NCBI RefSeq assembly: GCF_004006235.1
Contig: NZ_CP034753.1
Span: 2,542,001 to 2,606,000 of the forward strand
Length of the DNA: 64,000 nt
Source: Agromyces sp. LHK192
GTDB lineage: Bacteria; Actinomycetota; Actinomycetes; Actinomycetales; Microbacteriaceae
Direction: 5' to 3'
Below, in pieces: positions 33,963-42,108 of this stretch; position 1 is the stretch's first letter; each line of letters starts with the position of its first letter. Both the position numbers and the translations under genes were made by a program. Under the pieces are notes generated by a model. That model ran no database searches. It saw nothing but the letters and a program-made list of their open reading frames with translations, and was not told the origin of the DNA.

Positions 33963-34741
33963 TGTCGGATGCCACGACGGCGGCCTCCGCGACGCCCGGA
34001 CTTCCGGGCGAGTATGCGATCCGAGTGGACGGGCTCGGCATCCGATTCCGCCGCAACCGGCGCGGCCGGCGCTCGTTCAAGGACCTGTTGAGCGGTCGGC
34101 GACGACGCACCCGCCCCGGCGAGTTCTGGGCCCTGCGCGGCGTCTCGTTCGACGTGCGCGCCGGCGAGGCGATCGGTGTCGTCGGGCGCAACGGCCAGGG
34201 CAAGTCGACGCTCCTGAAGCTCGTCGCCGGGGTCATGCTGCCCGACGAGGGCGGCGTCTCGGTCGAGGGCGGCGTCGCCCCGCTCATCGAGATCACCGGC
34301 GGGTTCGTCGACGACCTCACGGTGCGCGACAACGTCTACCTCACGGCCGGGCTGCACGGCATGACCCGCGCCCAGGTCGACGCGAAGTTCGACGAGATCA
34401 TCGGATTCGCCGGCATCGGCGACTTCATCGACACGCCGTACAAGCACCTGTCGAGCGGGATGAAGGTGCGCATCGCGTTCTCGGTCATCTCGCAGTTGGA
34501 CGAGCCGATCCTGCTCGTCGACGAGGTGCTCGCGGTCGGCGACAAGGCGTTCCGCGAGAAGTGCTACGCGCGCATCGAGGAGCTCCTCGCGGGCGGGCGC
34601 ACGATGTTCTTCGTCTCCCACAACGAACGCGACCTGCGCCGGTTCTGTACGCGAGGGCTCTACCTCGACAAGGGCGCACTGGTGCTCGACGGGCCGATCC
34701 AACGCGTGCTCGAGCGGTACGACGCCGACCACGGCTCGTAA
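33962..34741 (+). CDS. Polysaccharide/teichoic acid export ATPase (TagH-like)
   Basis: 259 residues. Walker A GRNGQGKST, the diagnostic ITGGFVDDLTVRDNVYLTAG (TagH/Wzt-specific), signature LSSGMKVRIAFS, Walker B ILLVDEVLAVGD and VSHNERDLRRFC. It lacks the C-terminal carbohydrate-binding extension of some Wzt proteins, so end-group recognition is not built in. The N-terminal 15 residues are Ala/Thr-rich. Coupled to the permease by TGATG. Confidence 0.92.
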   Translation: MSDATTAASATPGLPGEYAIRVDGLGIRFRRNRRGRRSFKDLLSGRRRRTRPGEFWALRGVSFDVRAGEAIGVVGRNGQGKSTLLKLVAGVMLPDEGGVSVEGGVAPLIEITGGFVDDLTVRDNVYLTAGLHGMTRAQVDAKFDEIIGFAGIGDFIDTPYKHLSSGMKVRIAFSVISQLDEPILLVDEVLAVGDKAFREKCYARIEELLAGGRTMFFVSHNERDLRRFCTRGLYLDKGALVLDGPIQRVLERYDADHGS

Positions 34742-34797
34742 CGGGCGGCGTCCCGCACCGGCGCGTCAAGCCCGAGGCTGCGCACGGCTCGGCTGCG

Positions 34798-34803
34798 TAC
34801 AAT
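34798..34803 (+). promoter_or_regulatory. -10 element of a leaderless transcript
   Basis: TACAAT, six bases, then ATG 34810. Spacing matches five other genes in this window. Confidence 0.6.
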
Positions 34804-34809
34804 CCCTGC

Positions 34810-35880
34810 ATGCCCGAACGCGTCCACCACATCACGTCGATGGGCGGCGATGCGCCGCACGAGTCCGGGTCGCCCGGCCCCGACGGCAGCGCGCCGCAGC
34901 AGCCGCGCGCGCACGGCATGGAGCGGGGCATCGACACGGTGCTCGCGATCCAGCGGCCCGTGGTCGTCGCGCACCTGCGCGGCATCCGTCGGCGCCACCC
35001 GGATGCCCCTCCCGAGCGGATCGTCCGGATTCTCGAACAGCGGTACCTCACGGCGGTGACGACCGGCGGCGCCGCGGTCGGCGCGACGGCGGTGATCCCG
35101 GGAATCGGCACGGGGGTGACGCTCGCGCTGTCGGGCGTGGAGACCGCGGGGTTCCTCGAGGCGACCGCGCTCTTCGCGCAGTCGGTCGCCGAAGTGCACG
35201 GCATCCCGGTCGAGAACCCCGAACGCGCGCGGGCGCTCGTGATGACGCTCATGCTCGGGTCCGAGGGCAGCGACCTGGTGCGCCAGTTCGCCGCGCAGGC
35301 CACCGGCACGGGCATCGCGCGCAGCGCCTACTGGGGCGAACTGGTGACGAACACCGTGCCGAAGGCCGTCATGGGCACACTCGTGGACGCGCTGCGGCGC
35401 ACGTTCGTCAAGCAGTTCGCCGTGCGCGGCGGGGTCGGTTGGCTCGGCAAGGCGCTGCCGTTCGGCGTGGGCGCGGCCATCGGCGGGATCGGCAACCACG
35501 TGCTCGCCCGGCGTGTGCTCGCGCAGTCGCGACTGGCATTCGGACAGGCCCCGATGCTGCTGCCCGCCGAACTCGAGCCGCGCGGCGACGAAGCCCTGGT
35601 CGTCACGGCCGGCCGACGCGTCGGCGGCGCGATCGCGGGCACGCTCGGCACGCTCGCCTCGGCGTCGGCGCGGGGCATCCGCTCGGCCGGAGAGGCGACC
35701 GGACGCGCCGCGCGCGGTGCGCTCACCCGGAAGCGGAACGACGCCGACGAGGTACCGGCAGACGACGCGCCGTCAGGTGGCAAGCCCTCAGGCGGTGCGC
35801 CCGAACGCGGTGCGTATGAAGGCGGTGCGCCCGAGGGCGAGGCGCCCGTCGAGGGCGCCGCGCCCGGATCGCCCGGTTAG
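34810..35880 (+). CDS. Conserved membrane-associated protein, EcsC-like
   Basis: 356 residues. The core (residues 45-250) alternates helices and Gly/Ala-rich hydrophobic stretches: YLTAVTTGGAAVGATAVIPG, GVETAGFLEATALFAQSVAE, VRGGVGWLGKALPFGVGAAI. It resembles EcsC-like proteins of unknown function; assignment is tentative. The C-terminal 60 residues are a disordered Gly/Pro/Glu tail with imperfect GGAPEGEAP repeats. The transcript is likely leaderless. Its last 4 nt overlap the stop of the convergent glycerophosphotransferase gene. Confidence 0.65.
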   Translation: MPERVHHITSMGGDAPHESGSPGPDGSAPQQPRAHGMERGIDTVLAIQRPVVVAHLRGIRRRHPDAPPERIVRILEQRYLTAVTTGGAAVGATAVIPGIGTGVTLALSGVETAGFLEATALFAQSVAEVHGIPVENPERARALVMTLMLGSEGSDLVRQFAAQATGTGIARSAYWGELVTNTVPKAVMGTLVDALRRTFVKQFAVRGGVGWLGKALPFGVGAAIGGIGNHVLARRVLAQSRLAFGQAPMLLPAELEPRGDEALVVTAGRRVGGAIAGTLGTLASASARGIRSAGEATGRAARGALTRKRNDADEVPADDAPSGGKPSGGAPERGAYEGGAPEGEAPVEGAAPGSPG

Positions 35881-37169
35881 GCCGTCGCCTCGAGTTCGTC
35901 GTCGTCGGCCTCACCCTCGTCGTCGTCGACCGGGTCGTCGGCGTGCAGCGCCGCGAAACGCTCCCATTCGGCGAGCAGGTGATCGACCGCGGCGTGGAAC
36001 CGCTCTGTCGTGGCGCCAGGCGTCGTGTCGCCGAAGTACCGCTCGACCCAGTACCCGAGCCGCTCGAGCGCACCCTCGTCGTGGGCGACCTCGTCGACGC
36101 GCGCCAGCATGCGCTCACCGGTCTCGGCCGCCAGCCACTCGCACGCCTGCAGGTATCCGCTCGTGTCGACCTGCGCCGCCGGGTTCACCGGCCGCGTGAT
36201 GAGCAGGGGCTTGCCGGCGGCCAGCCGGTCGTAGACCATCGCGGAGATGTCGACGATCGCGACGTCCGCCGCCGCCAACTGCCACCCGAGAGTGGGTCCG
36301 TCGTCGTAGACGTGCTGGGCTGTCGCGTCCTCGGCGTTCGCCTGACGGAGCTCGTCGATGATCTCGCGGTTCGCCGCCGCGTACGCCGGATCGAGCACGC
36401 CCGAGCGCGGGTGCGGGCGGTAGATGACCCGGTGGCGCCCGGTCGCGAGCAGTGCGCGGACGAGGTGCACGCCGTGGCTCGCGATCGATCCGTAGGCGGC
36501 CGCGCCGCGGTCGCCCTCCCACGTCGGCGCGTACAGCACGACCTCCCGCTCGTCGGGGGTGTACGGCAGCTCGGTGCCGTCGAGGTAGTGGTCGGCCTGC
36601 GGGCGCCCGATCGGGATCGCCCGCTTGTCGAAGTCGTAGTCCCACAGCACCCGGTCGAGGCGGGCGCGCGCCGCGTCGCCGGCGATCAGGGCGTAGTCGT
36701 ACGCCTTGAACTGGTTCGTCGTCATGTACATCTTGTCGGACTCGCCGTGGTTGATGAACACGTGCCAACGACGCCCGTACCGCATCATCTGGAAGTTCTT
36801 CGCGTTCTGGTTCACGTAGAACACGACGTGCAGGTCCTGCTGGTGGATGACGCGCTCGAGGTCGGCGACGCGGCGAACGTACGCGACCGGCAGCGGCGAC
36901 TCGTCGAGGAGCTGGAGCGCGGCGCCGGAGGCGCGGCTGAGCACGAGCACGGGGTGCGTCTTCGCGAGCTCGACGAGCGGCGCGTACCACTGGCGCAGCT
37001 GGTAGAGGTTGACCTTGCCGTCGGCGAAGTACACGCCGATGCGGAAGCGGTGGGGCTCGAGCGGCGGCTGCTCGGCGAGCTTCGCCGTCAGGCGGCGCTG
37101 CGCCCTGCGCGAAGCCAGGATGTTCTTCGCGAGCTTCACGGCACGGCCGGCGTCAGTCTTCAATCCCAC
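35877..37169 (-). CDS. CDP-glycerol:polyglycerophosphate glycerophosphotransferase-like (TagB/TagF type)
   Basis: 430 residues. Glyphos_transf/GT-B fold: N-terminal half with RFRIGVYFADGKVNLYQLRQ, DLHVVFYVNQNAKNFQMMR and HVFINHGESDKMYM (NHGES pattern of TagF); C-terminal half with VLYAPTWEGDRGA, VIYRPHPRSGV and VAIVDISAMVYDRLAAGKPL. Family members add glycerol or ribitol phosphate from CDP-precursors to wall teichoic acid. The GTG start at 37169 leaves a basic N-terminus; a TACCCT element lies 7 nt upstream. The acidic tail is Asp/Glu-rich. Confidence 0.87.
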   Translation of the reverse strand: MGLKTDAGRAVKLAKNILASRRAQRRLTAKLAEQPPLEPHRFRIGVYFADGKVNLYQLRQWYAPLVELAKTHPVLVLSRASGAALQLLDESPLPVAYVRRVADLERVIHQQDLHVVFYVNQNAKNFQMMRYGRRWHVFINHGESDKMYMTTNQFKAYDYALIAGDAARARLDRVLWDYDFDKRAIPIGRPQADHYLDGTELPYTPDEREVVLYAPTWEGDRGAAAYGSIASHGVHLVRALLATGRHRVIYRPHPRSGVLDPAYAAANREIIDELRQANAEDATAQHVYDDGPTLGWQLAAADVAIVDISAMVYDRLAAGKPLLITRPVNPAAQVDTSGYLQACEWLAAETGERMLARVDEVAHDEGALERLGYWVERYFGDTTPGATTERFHAAVDHLLAEWERFAALHADDPVDDDEGEADDDELEATA

Positions 37170-37256
37170 TGTCCCAAGGGTACCGACCCCCGACCGAGGG
37201 GCATTCCGGAACCGCCCCCGCACGCAGACCGAGAGCCGATCGTTACGTCGGCGGCG

Positions 37257-38156
37257 TCAGATGACCGGAGGGCGGCCCGCCAGCGTCATCCGCCACACCG
37301 TGCGCCAGCGCATGGGCCGCCGGCCGCCGGGCCGTTCGCGCCAGCCGTCGGCCCAGCCGCCGAACCAGGCCTTGAGCGCCGCCGGATGCCTCGCCCAGCG
37401 CAGCACTTGGATCGCGGTCCACGAGCCGACGTACAGCGGCACGAGCACCCAGGGCAGGTTCCGCTTCGCGAGCCACACGCGGTTGCGCGCGTTGAGCCGG
37501 TAGTACTCCGCGTGCCGGGCGGGATCGATCACCGGATGCCCCGCCTCGAGGTCGCCGGCGTACCAGGCGCGGTGCCCGGTCTCCCAGACCCGCCAGGCGA
37601 GCTCGATGCCCTCGTGCGCGTAGAAGTACGGATCGCCCCACCCGCCGGCCTGCTCGAACACCGCCCGGGGCAGCAGCACCGCGCCCTCCCAGCAGGAGAA
37701 GACGTCGGACGAATGCGTGGCCTCGCCCTTGCGGATCCGCGGGATCCAGCGGCGCGGCGACTCGAGCCCGGTCGGGTCGACGACCCGCGGCTGGACGAGC
37801 CCCAGGTCGGGCCGGTCGGCGAGCATCCGCGCGCCCCGGGCGAGGAAGTCGTCGTGCGGGAGGAAGGCGTCGTCGTCGAGGAAGAAGAGGACCTCTCCCG
37901 TCACGTGCGGCACGCCGCGGTTGCGCCCGGCCGGGATGCCGAGGTTCTCCTCCAGGTGCACGGTGGTGATGCCCTCGGGGAGCGGCGGGTCGGCCGTTGC
38001 CGGATCCCAGCCGTTGCCCACGACCGCGATGTCGGTCACGACCTCGCGCTGGGCGAGGACGCTCGCGATCCCCCGCGCGAGGTCGTCGGGCCGGCGCCCC
38101 TGGGTGAGCACGACGACCCCGACGCGCGGGATGGCCGAAGCGTCAGGCCCGGACAC
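37257..38156 (-). CDS. Glycosyltransferase family 2
   Basis: 299 residues. GT-A fold: RVGVVVLTQGRRPDDLARGI, IAVVGNGW, LEENLGIPAGRNRGV, the DxD-type metal site FFLDDDAFL, then FSCWEGAVLLPRAVFEQAGG and DPYFYAHEGIELAWRVW. Probably rhamnosyl- or galactofuranosyl-transferase-like and cytosolic, with a basic C-terminus. GTG 38156 overlaps the preceding stop by 14 nt, which links it to the CDP-alcohol gene. Donor and acceptor unknown. Confidence 0.9.
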   Translation of the reverse strand: MSGPDASAIPRVGVVVLTQGRRPDDLARGIASVLAQREVVTDIAVVGNGWDPATADPPLPEGITTVHLEENLGIPAGRNRGVPHVTGEVLFFLDDDAFLPHDDFLARGARMLADRPDLGLVQPRVVDPTGLESPRRWIPRIRKGEATHSSDVFSCWEGAVLLPRAVFEQAGGWGDPYFYAHEGIELAWRVWETGHRAWYAGDLEAGHPVIDPARHAEYYRLNARNRVWLAKRNLPWVLVPLYVGSWTAIQVLRWARHPAALKAWFGGWADGWRERPGGRRPMRWRTVWRMTLAGRPPVI

Positions 38157-38949
38157 GCCGACTCGCCATGATCGCGACGAAGTGGCCGACCAGCGCGAGC
38201 ACTGCGAGCGGGAGCAACGCCAGCACGACGACCCGGTCGACGAGCGGCTGACCCGCGAAGAGGCCGACGATTCCCGCCGCGAGCGCGATCAGGGTCAGTT
38301 CGACGGAGTGGTAGAGACGGTGGAACGGCAGGAAGCGGGCCGCTCGGCGCAGCTTCGCGATGAGCCCGCCGCGGGGCGCGGACTCCCCCGTGGTGTCCGC
38401 GAGCTTCGTCAGGCCGGCGTTCGCACGCGCGACGTGCACCATGTCGTTGAGCGCCTTGTTGAGCACGATGACGAGTGCCAGCAACGCCGCGACGGTCGTC
38501 CACAGGAAATCGGCGGGGAACTCGAGCGGGTACGCCGCCGCCCGGATGCCGAGGGCGAGCGGGATGAGCGCCTCGGTCGTGTAGTGCCCGACCTTGTCGA
38601 GGAACACCCCGGCCGGCGACGACGTGCGCCGCCACCGCGCGACCTCGCCGTCGCAGCAGTCGACCAGCATCTGCAACTGGCCCAGCACGACCGCGAGCAG
38701 CGGCCCCCAGATCCCGGGGATCAGGAGCGCGGCCGCGGTCGACCAGCCGACCAGGATCATGAGGCCGGTGACGCCGTTCGCCGAGATCGGCGTCTTAAGC
38801 AGCACCCACGTGACGTACGGCGACAGGAAGCGCAGGTACAGCGAGGCGGTCCAGTGCTCGGCGTTGCGGCGACCGCGCACCTCGGGCGGCTGCGTGACGG
38901 CCTTGAGCTCGGCGATGCTGGACGGGCGTGCCGGTACGGATGCGGTCAA
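38143..38949 (-). CDS. CDP-alcohol phosphatidyltransferase family protein, variant motif
   Basis: 268 residues, about six TM helices. The CDP-alcohol motif DCCDGEVARW is followed, after eight residues, by GVFLDKVGHY: D-x2-DG-x2-AR-x8-G-x3-D-x3-H. The last Asp of the family signature, considered the catalytic base, is His here. It would transfer a phospho-alcohol from a CDP donor to a lipid or glycan acceptor. TTG 38949 starts just after the preceding stop with AGGTGAGGGG ahead. It fits functionally with the LicC-like gene at 31701. Confidence 0.82.
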   Translation of the reverse strand: MTASVPARPSSIAELKAVTQPPEVRGRRNAEHWTASLYLRFLSPYVTWVLLKTPISANGVTGLMILVGWSTAAALLIPGIWGPLLAVVLGQLQMLVDCCDGEVARWRRTSSPAGVFLDKVGHYTTEALIPLALGIRAAAYPLEFPADFLWTTVAALLALVIVLNKALNDMVHVARANAGLTKLADTTGESAPRGGLIAKLRRAARFLPFHRLYHSVELTLIALAAGIVGLFAGQPLVDRVVVLALLPLAVLALVGHFVAIMASRRVRA

Positions 38950-38953
38950 CCCC

Positions 38954-40009
38954 TCACCTTCCCGTGTGACTGGCGATATTGCGGGCGAGAGAGAGGTAGC
39001 CGAGCACGAATCCGGCGCCCCAGGCGACGTGGATGCACGGCAGCACCACGAGGAACCGGCTCGCCACCCCCGGGCCCGCTCCGCGAGCGTACGCGAGCGT
39101 CGCGACGACCACGAACAGCGCGTAGACGAGCGGGATCGCGAAACCGAGCAGCAGCCACGGCGACGCTCCGAGCGCCGCCTGGACGATGCCTCCGATGCCG
39201 AGCAGCGTGCCGAGCACGACGCCGACGACCATGAGCGGCGGGATGAAGTAGCGGATGCCGTTGGCCGAGGGGAACCGGCGCGCGAGTTCGCCCCGCCAGA
39301 GTCCGGTCGAGAACATCTGCCTTGCGAGCCGCTCGACGCTCGAACGCGGGCGGTAGGTGACCGCGAGGCTCGGGGTGAACCACACGGTGCCACCCGTCTC
39401 GCGGAGACGCCGGTTGAGCTCCCAGTCCTGGCCGCGCTTGACGGTCTCGTCGAAGAGGCCGACGCGCTCGAGCGCATCCCGACGGAAGACCCCGAGGTAC
39501 ACGGTCTCGGCCGGGCCCTCCGCTCCGCCGACGTGGAACGCCGACCCGCCGAGGCCGACCTTCGTCGTGTACGCGAGCGCGACCGCGCGTTCGAATGGCG
39601 TCTCGCCCTTGGCGTCCATCAGGCCGCCGACGTTGTCGGCCCCCGTCCGGGCGAGCGCGTCGACGGCGATGCGCGTGTAGTCGACGGGGAGCATCGAGTG
39701 CGAGTCGACGCGGACGACCACGGGGAACCTCGCCGCGCGGATGCCCAGGTTGAGGCCGGCCGGCGTGGAACCGACCTCGTTGTCGAGCACGCGGATCCGC
39801 TCGTCGCGGGAGGCCAGGTCTTCGACGAGCTCGGTCGTGCCGTCGATCGAGGGGCCGAGCGCGATCAGGACCTCGACCGGCCCGGCGTAGTCCTGCGCGA
39901 GGATCGACTCGACCGCCTGCCGGACGTGCGAGACGTCGTTGAGCACCGGCATGACGAACGAGACGCCGTCAGCGGGCGACGGGGTCGCCTCCGGTGACTC
40001 TTGGGGCAA
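38954..40009 (-). CDS. Glycosyltransferase family 2 with C-terminal membrane helices
   Basis: 351 residues. ExoA-like GT2: VSFVMPVLNDVSHVRQAVES, PSIDGTTELVEDL, VVVRVDSHSMLP (DSH in the DxD position, as in ExoA types), ETVYLGVFRRDALERVGLFD and KRGQDWELNRRLRE (the EDxE-type region). Three TM helices after residue 245 keep it at the membrane. TTG start at 40009 with GAGG upstream. First gene of a four-gene minus-strand run (GT2, CDP-alcohol, GT2, glycerophosphotransferase). Confidence 0.88.
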   Translation of the reverse strand: MPQESPEATPSPADGVSFVMPVLNDVSHVRQAVESILAQDYAGPVEVLIALGPSIDGTTELVEDLASRDERIRVLDNEVGSTPAGLNLGIRAARFPVVVRVDSHSMLPVDYTRIAVDALARTGADNVGGLMDAKGETPFERAVALAYTTKVGLGGSAFHVGGAEGPAETVYLGVFRRDALERVGLFDETVKRGQDWELNRRLRETGGTVWFTPSLAVTYRPRSSVERLARQMFSTGLWRGELARRFPSANGIRYFIPPLMVVGVVLGTLLGIGGIVQAALGASPWLLLGFAIPLVYALFVVVATLAYARGAGPGVASRFLVVLPCIHVAWGAGFVLGYLSLARNIASHTGR

Positions 40010-40100
40010 TGGTCCTCACTCGTGCTGGGGTCGATCGAGCCTAGCAGCCGACGCGGAGGCCGCATCGGGCCGCCCGATGGCCGAACCTTTGGTCGAACGC

Positions 40101-40134
40101 CGCGGGGCCGGCACCCTCAGGTGCCGGCCCCGCG
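40101..40134 (-). terminator. Terminator after htrA
   Basis: Perfect 15-bp stem CGCGGGGCCGGCACC / GGTGCCGGCCCCGCG with a CTCA loop, 17 nt beyond the htrA stop and before the GT2 gene. Confidence 0.8.
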
Positions 40135-40150
40135 GGCGATCGGGTCGGGC

Positions 40151-41962
40151 TCAGCCCTCGAAGGTGCCCAGCGTGACATCGACCGTCTGCTCCTGGCCGT
40201 TGCGGACGTAGGTGATCTTCGCCGTCGAACCGCCGGCCTGCGCGCGGACCTGCGCGGTGAGGTCGGTCTGGTCGGTGATCGGCACCCCGTTGAACTCGGT
40301 GACGACGTCGCCGGCCTCGAGACCCGCCTGCGCGGCGGCACCGTCGGGCGTCACCTCGGTGATGAGGGCGCCGACGATCGTGGCGTCCTCGGCGGACTCG
40401 GCGCTGGTCACGACCGCGCCGAGCAGACCGTGCGTGGCCGAACCGTTCTCGATGATCTCCTTCGCCACCCGCTCGGCGAGGTTCGCCGGGACGGCGAAGC
40501 CGACGCCGATGTTGCCGGCCTCTGAGCTGGTGCCGCCGGTGGACAGGATCGCGACGTTGACGCCGATGAGCTTGCCCGTCGAGTCGACGAGGGCGCCGCC
40601 GGAGTTGCCCGGGTTGATGGCCGCGTCGGTCTGCACGACGGGGATCGAGATGGTGCCGCCCGAGTTGGACTGCTGTTGCTGCTGCCCGCCCTCCTGGCCC
40701 TCGTAGTTCCAGAAGTCGAACGGGCTGTCGCCCTCGCCCTCCTGCTGCTCGCCGTCGTCGGGCGTCTCGGGCGCGGCCGAGGACTGCACGTCGATGCTGC
40801 GGTTCAGGGCGCTCACGATGCCGTTGGTCACCGTGCCCGAGAGCCCCAGCGGTGCGCCGATCGCGATCGCGACGTCGCCGACGTTGAGTTCGTCGGAGTC
40901 GGCGAACTCGAGCGGCTGGAGGCCCGAGGCATCCTGCAGCTTGATCACGGCGAGGTCGGACAGCGGGTCGGTGCCGATCAGCTCGGCCGTGTACAGGCGG
41001 CCGTCGGCGGTCTTCACCGAGATGGTGGTGTCGGCGGCCGTGCCGTCGAGCGTGACCACGTGCGTGTTGGTGAGCACGTAGCCGTCCTCGGAGAGGATGA
41101 TGCCCGATCCGGTGCCGCCCGCGGAGCTGCCGGCGACCGAGATCGTGACGACGCTGGGGCTCGCCTTGGCGGCGACCGCGGTGATCTGGTTGACGGAGTC
41201 GAGGTCGTTGACCACGAGGTTCTGCGTGCCGGTGCCGGATTCGGACGACGTCGACGAGGCCGGCGACGCCTGGTTGCCGACGACGACGGCGCCGACGCCG
41301 ACGCCCGCTGCGCCGGCGATCAGCGCGGCGGCGACGACGGCGGCCGCGATGCCGAGGCCGGTGCGACGCTTGGGCTCGCCCGAGGCCGCCGGAGCCGGTG
41401 CCGCCGGGCCGCCGAATGCGGGCGGGACCGAACCGGCGATCGGCTCGGTCGGCTGGGTCTGCGCGTGCTGCGGGTAGGCGTGCTGCGGGTGCTGCGGGTA
41501 CGCCGCCGTCTGGTGGCTGTACTGGGGCGCGTGGTACGGCTGCGGCGACTGGCCGGGCGCATACACGGTTCCGGTCGGTGCGGCCGGTGCCGCCGGCGGA
41601 GTCGGCGCCGCCGGTGCGGCCGGCGGGGTCGGCGCCTGAGCCGTCGGCACCGTCGGAGCCGCGACGGATGCGGCGGGGACAGGCGACGCGGGCTCGACGG
41701 GCGCAACCGGCTCGACGGGCGCAACCGGCTCGACGGGCGCAGCGGGCGCAACCGGGGCCGGCGTGGACGCCGCCGGGGGCGCCGTGGATGCTTCAGGTGC
41801 GGCCGGCTGCTCGTCGGCCGGGGCCGGCATCGCGGTCGCGGGCGTCGTCGCCTCGGCGACGGTCTGCGCCTCGACCTGCTCCGGCACCTCGGATGCGGCG
41901 GCCTTCGCCTGCTCGCTGTCGGTGGGCTCCCCCGCTGCCGTGCCGTGCTGGTTGTCGGTCAT
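40151..41962 (-). CDS. HtrA/DegP-like serine protease with PDZ domain
   Basis: 603 residues. A cytosolic Ala/Pro-rich N-terminal 195 residues with Gln/Tyr-rich patches, then one TM at about 200-228. The outer trypsin-like domain carries the triad His (LTNTHVVTLDG), Asp (DPLSDLAVIKL) and Ser (NPGNSGGALVD). A PDZ domain closes the protein (GALITEVTPDGAAAQAGLEA, GDVVTEFNGVPI). It handles misfolded exported proteins. The protease core has an extra Glu/Gln-rich insertion (EQQEGEGDSPF, GGQQQQQSNSGG). ATG 41962 has GGAAGGAG ahead. Confidence 0.92.
   Translation of the reverse strand: MTDNQHGTAAGEPTDSEQAKAAASEVPEQVEAQTVAEATTPATAMPAPADEQPAAPEASTAPPAASTPAPVAPAAPVEPVAPVEPVAPVEPASPVPAASVAAPTVPTAQAPTPPAAPAAPTPPAAPAAPTGTVYAPGQSPQPYHAPQYSHQTAAYPQHPQHAYPQHAQTQPTEPIAGSVPPAFGGPAAPAPAASGEPKRRTGLGIAAAVVAAALIAGAAGVGVGAVVVGNQASPASSTSSESGTGTQNLVVNDLDSVNQITAVAAKASPSVVTISVAGSSAGGTGSGIILSEDGYVLTNTHVVTLDGTAADTTISVKTADGRLYTAELIGTDPLSDLAVIKLQDASGLQPLEFADSDELNVGDVAIAIGAPLGLSGTVTNGIVSALNRSIDVQSSAAPETPDDGEQQEGEGDSPFDFWNYEGQEGGQQQQQSNSGGTISIPVVQTDAAINPGNSGGALVDSTGKLIGVNVAILSTGGTSSEAGNIGVGFAVPANLAERVAKEIIENGSATHGLLGAVVTSAESAEDATIVGALITEVTPDGAAAQAGLEAGDVVTEFNGVPITDQTDLTAQVRAQAGGSTAKITYVRNGQEQTVDVTLGTFEG
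41693..41742 (-). repeat. 18-bp tandem repeat in htrA N-terminal region
   Basis: 2.8 copies of CTCGACGGGCGCAACCGG (plus strand), encoding the repeated APVEPV hexapeptide in the disordered cytosolic region. Confidence 0.8.
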
Positions 41963-42108
41963 TTCAGCTCCTTCCAAGCTGTGAACCATGCTCGACCCGC
42001 AGTCTGTGCGGCAGGTCGGCGAAGTCTATGAGTCCGCTATCCCTTCACCGGGAGTCATCCGGAACCGTCGCCCAGCGTAGCCACCGCACCCTGACATACG
42101 GTGTGAAC

